DNA from: Limnobaculum zhutongyuii
GTDB taxonomy: Bacteria > Pseudomonadota > Gammaproteobacteria > Enterobacterales > Enterobacteriaceae
Direction: 5' to 3'
Length of the DNA: 64,000 bases
NCBI RefSeq assembly: GCF_004295645.1
Contig: NZ_CP034752.1
Location: 930,001 to 994,000, forward strand
Position 1 is the stretch's first letter; each line of letters starts with the position of its first letter. The notes under the pieces are model-generated. The model made no database searches, was not told the DNA's origin, and saw nothing but the letters and a program-made list of their open reading frames with translations. Shown in pieces: positions 61,670-64,000 of this stretch. The position numbers were made by a program, and so were the translations under genes.

Positions 61670-62395
61670 ATGGCAACTGTATCAATGCGCGATATGCTCA
61701 AGGCTGGTGTACACTTTGGTCACCAGACACGTTACTGGAACCCGAAAATGAAACCTTTCATCTTCGGTGCTCGTAACAAAGTTCATATCATCAACCTTGA
61801 AAAAACTGTACCAATGTTTAACGAAGCTCTGGCTGAGTTAGGCAAGATCGCGTCTCACAAAGGCAAAATCCTGTTTGTTGGTACTAAACGCGCTGCATCC
61901 GAGCCAGTAAAAGAAGCTGCAAAGAGCTGCAACCAATTCTACGTTAACCACCGTTGGTTAGGTGGCATGCTGACTAACTGGAAAACCGTTCGTCAGTCAA
62001 TCAAACGTTTGAAAGAATTAGAAGTCCAGGCACAAGATGGTACTTTCGATAAGCTGACCAAGAAAGAAGCGCTGATGCGTACTCGTGAAATGGAAAAGCT
62101 TGAGAACAGCCTGGGTGGTATCAAAGACATGGGCGGCCTGCCTGATGCAATTTTCGTTATCGATGCCGATCACGAACACATTGCTATCAAAGAAGCAAAC
62201 AACCTGGGTATCCCTGTATTTGCTGTTGTTGATACTAACTCTGATCCGGACGGTGTTAACTTCGTTATCCCTGGTAACGATGATGCTATCCGTGCAGTAC
62301 AACTGTACCTTGGCGCTGTTGCTGCAACCGTACGTGAAGGTCGTTCAGACCAGGGCGTTCAGGCTGTAGAAGAAAGCTTCATCGAAGCAGAGTAA
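61670..62395 (+). CDS. rpsB: 30S ribosomal protein S2
   Basis: This 241-residue S2 is near-identical to E. coli (241 residues). Typical blocks include MRDMLKAGVHFGHQTRYWNP, NHRWLGGMLTNWKTV and DADHEHIAIKEANNLGIPVF. It starts with a strong GAGGTAATA site. The preceding leader carries the S2 autoregulatory element. It is followed by an attenuator-like hairpin and tsf. Confidence 0.98.
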   Translation: MATVSMRDMLKAGVHFGHQTRYWNPKMKPFIFGARNKVHIINLEKTVPMFNEALAELGKIASHKGKILFVGTKRAASEPVKEAAKSCNQFYVNHRWLGGMLTNWKTVRQSIKRLKELEVQAQDGTFDKLTKKEALMRTREMEKLENSLGGIKDMGGLPDAIFVIDADHEHIAIKEANNLGIPVFAVVDTNSDPDGVNFVIPGNDDAIRAVQLYLGAVAATVREGRSDQGVQAVEESFIEAE

Positions 62396-62450
62396 TAAGG
62401 CGTGCTCCATTAGAGAGCCCTTATTAACCAGGTATTAGATATGTTGGTTA

Positions 62451-62475
62451 GGGGGCCTTTGCAGGCTCCCTTTTT
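62451..62475 (+). terminator. Partial terminator between rpsB and tsf
   Basis: GGGGGCC / GGCTCCC (one G-U) with a short loop, followed by TTTTT. E. coli also has a partial terminator here that sets the rpsB:tsf ratio. Confidence 0.7.
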
Positions 62476-62526
62476 GCTTATTTATGCAACAGAACATCCG
62501 ACAAAGAATAACCGAGGATAAAGAGA

Positions 62527-63381
62527 ATGGCTGAAATTACTGCAGCTCTAGTAAAAGAACTTCGCGATCGTACCGGTGCTGGTATGATGGAATGTAAGAA
62601 AGCGCTGGTTGAAGCAAATGGCGATATCGAGCTGGCTATCGACAACATGCGTAAATCAGGTCAGGCAAAAGCGGCTAAGAAAGCTGGTCGTGTAGCTGCT
62701 GAAGGCGTTATCCTGACTAAAATCGCTGCTGATGCCAAAGTTGGCGTCATCATGGAAGTTAACTGTGAAACTGACTTCGTAGCTAAAGATGCCGGTTTCC
62801 TGGCTTTTGCTAACGCAGCTGTTGATGCAGCACTGGCTGAAAACATCAGTGATGTTGAAGTATTAAAAGCAAAATTTGAAGAGCAGCGTACTGCGCTGGT
62901 AGCGAAAATTGGTGAGAACATCAATATTCGTCGCGTTGAAGTAGTTAAAGGCGACAGACTGGGCGCTTACATGCACGGCGCGCGTATCGGTGTTCTGGTT
63001 TCTGCAACCGGTACTACTGATGATGAGCTGGTTAAGCATGTTGCTATGCACATTGCTGCAAGCAAGCCTGAATTCGTTTCTCCAGACGACGTACCTGCTG
63101 AAGTAGTTACTCGTGAGCACGAAATCCAGATCGACATCGCTATGCAATCTGGCAAACCTCGCGAAATCGCTGAGAAAATGGTTGAAGGCCGTATGCGTAA
63201 GTTCACCGGTGAGATCTCTCTGACTGGTCAGGCTTTCGTTATGGACCCAAGCAAAACCGTTGGCGATCTGCTGAAAGAGAAGAAAGCTGGCGTTGTACAA
63301 TTTATCCGCTTCGAAGTGGGTGAAGGTATTGAGAAAGTAGAAGTAGACTTTGCAGCAGAAGTTGCTGCGATGACTAAGTAA
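62527..63381 (+). CDS. tsf: Translation elongation factor EF-Ts
   Basis: This 284-residue factor exchanges GDP for GTP on EF-Tu. The N-terminal UBA-like domain is KELRDRTGAGMMECKKALVE; the TDFVAKD motif is in NCETDFVAKDAGFL. It has two core subdomains and a C-terminal module (RFEVGEGIEKVEVDFAAEV). Length matches E. coli (283). Follows rpsB as usual. Confidence 0.98.
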   Translation: MAEITAALVKELRDRTGAGMMECKKALVEANGDIELAIDNMRKSGQAKAAKKAGRVAAEGVILTKIAADAKVGVIMEVNCETDFVAKDAGFLAFANAAVDAALAENISDVEVLKAKFEEQRTALVAKIGENINIRRVEVVKGDRLGAYMHGARIGVLVSATGTTDDELVKHVAMHIAASKPEFVSPDDVPAEVVTREHEIQIDIAMQSGKPREIAEKMVEGRMRKFTGEISLTGQAFVMDPSKTVGDLLKEKKAGVVQFIRFEVGEGIEKVEVDFAAEVAAMTK

Positions 63382-63402
63382 ACTTAGCTTGATGCATAAA
63401 GG

Positions 63403-63433
63403 CGGATCGATCACCATATCGGTCCGTTTTTTT
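63403..63433 (+). terminator. Terminator between tsf and pyrH
   Basis: CGGATCGAT / ATCGGTCCG (one G-U) with a six-base loop, followed by seven T. Confidence 0.85.
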
Positions 63434-63477
63434 AGAATAAACAGACCATTATAAACAGCCAACCAGGAAACAAGACT

Positions 63478-64000
63478 ATGGCTACTAACGCGAAACCCGT
63501 ATATCAAAGAATCCTACTTAAATTAAGTGGCGAAGCCTTACAGGGCTCTGAAGGTTTTGGCATTGATGCCAGTGTGTTAGACCGCATGGCACAAGAGATT
63601 AAAGAGCTGGTCGAGTTAGGCATTCAGGTTGGTGTAGTTATTGGTGGCGGCAATCTATTTCGCGGCGCAGGCCTGGCAAAAGCCGGTATGAACCGTGTAG
63701 TGGGCGACCACATGGGAATGTTAGCTACCGTAATGAACGGACTGGCTATGCGTGATGCGCTACATCGTGCCTATGTGAACGCTCGTCTGATGTCTGCTAT
63801 CCCTCTTAACGGCGTCTGTGATGATTACAGCTGGGCAGAAGCTATCAGCCTGCTGCGTCATGGTCGAGTAGTTATTTTCTCTGCGGGTACCGGTAATCCA
63901 TTCTTTACTACCGATTCTGCTGCCTGTTTACGCGGCATTGAAATCGAAGCAGACGTAGTACTGAAAGCGACTAAAGTTGACGGCGTGTTCTCTGACGATC
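63478..64000 (+). CDS. pyrH: UMP kinase PyrH, partial (3' end outside window)
   Basis: The first 174 residues of UMP kinase are visible. It phosphorylates UMP to UDP and in E. coli also acts in regulation of the pyrimidine genes. Amino-acid-kinase fold motifs: RILLKLSGEALQG, VGVVIGGGNLFRGAGLAKAG and FSAGTGNPFFTTDSAACLRG. ATG at 63478 with CAGGAAACA upstream. Note that a pyrimidine biosynthesis operon lies only 2 kb upstream of this gene here. Confidence 0.97.
   Translation, partial: MATNAKPVYQRILLKLSGEALQGSEGFGIDASVLDRMAQEIKELVELGIQVGVVIGGGNLFRGAGLAKAGMNRVVGDHMGMLATVMNGLAMRDALHRAYVNARLMSAIPLNGVCDDYSWAEAISLLRHGRVVIFSAGTGNPFFTTDSAACLRGIEIEADVVLKATKVDGVFSDD

Overview
The window is chromosomal DNA from a member of the Enterobacterales. 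Proteins resemble E. coli homologues closely throughout, and four classic enterobacterial sRNAs or RNA leaders are recognisable by sequence (OmrA, GcvB, CsrB and the rpsB S2 leader). Gene order is enterobacterial but not that of E. coli K-12: the 61-64 min block (aas-lplT, mutH, rppH, lgt-thyA, ppdAB-ygdB-ppdC, recC-ptrA-recBD, argA, amiC, metZWV, mltA, csdAE/tcdA, gcvA, rlmM, xni, ppnN, queF, syd, yqcC-truC-yqcA) runs straight into the 4 min block (yaeH, dapD-glnD, map, rpsB-tsf-pyrH). Moderate GC and accessory insertions suggest a lineage outside Escherichia/Salmonella, such as Budviciaceae or a Yersinia-like family. That placement is inference.

Layout. 1-430: end of a ParD/ParE-type toxin-antitoxin pair. 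799-5566: galR, the OmrA sRNA, then the overlapping aas-lplT phospholipid-repair operon. 5656-11818: a chaperone-usher fimbrial operon on the minus strand, with frameshifts in one chaperone and in the putative adhesin. 12232-16070: mutH, a DnaA-box cluster matching the known site of DARS2, rppH (ptsP is missing after it), lgt-thyA. 16264-18197: four minor-pseudopilin genes. 18264-19361: an inserted old-yellow-enzyme gene. 19707-31531: recC-ptrA-recB-recD. 31577-34247: an inserted siderophore-binding lipoprotein gene with a Fur-like box, then argA with a pair of ARG boxes. 34507-41661: amiC, a cupin gene, three tandem initiator tRNAs, mltA, tcdA, csdE/csdA, ygdI. 41691-50980: GcvB/gcvA, ygdD-rlmM, xni, ppnN, queF, syd, an enlarged CsrB, yqcC-truC-yqcA. 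51098-58688: yaeH, a two-gene cassette with an SMI1/KNR4-type protein behind an amber-interrupted ORF, dapD, glnD, an inserted secreted TPR protein gene, map. 58891-61403: a pyrB-pyrC operon of non-enterobacterial type behind an attenuator-like leader. 61564-64000: rpsB-tsf-pyrH (pyrH is cut by the window edge).

The core genes serve DNA repair (MutH, RecBCD, Xni), envelope maintenance (Aas/LplT, Lgt, AmiC, MltA), RNA metabolism and modification (RppH, RlmM, TcdA, QueF, TruC), nitrogen, arginine and lysine metabolism (GlnD, ArgA, DapD) and translation (tRNA-fMet, S2, EF-Ts, Map). Accessory DNA sits at a few defined junctions: galR/TA, lplT/mutH, ppdC/recC, recD/argA, tcdA/csdE, yaeH/dapD, glnD/map and map/rpsB. 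The most unusual locus is the pyrBC operon at map/rpsB. It encodes an aspartate carbamoyltransferase and a type I dihydroorotase unlike the native enterobacterial PyrBI and PyrC. It sits just upstream of rpsB-tsf-pyrH and has a terminator 34 bases before its start codon.
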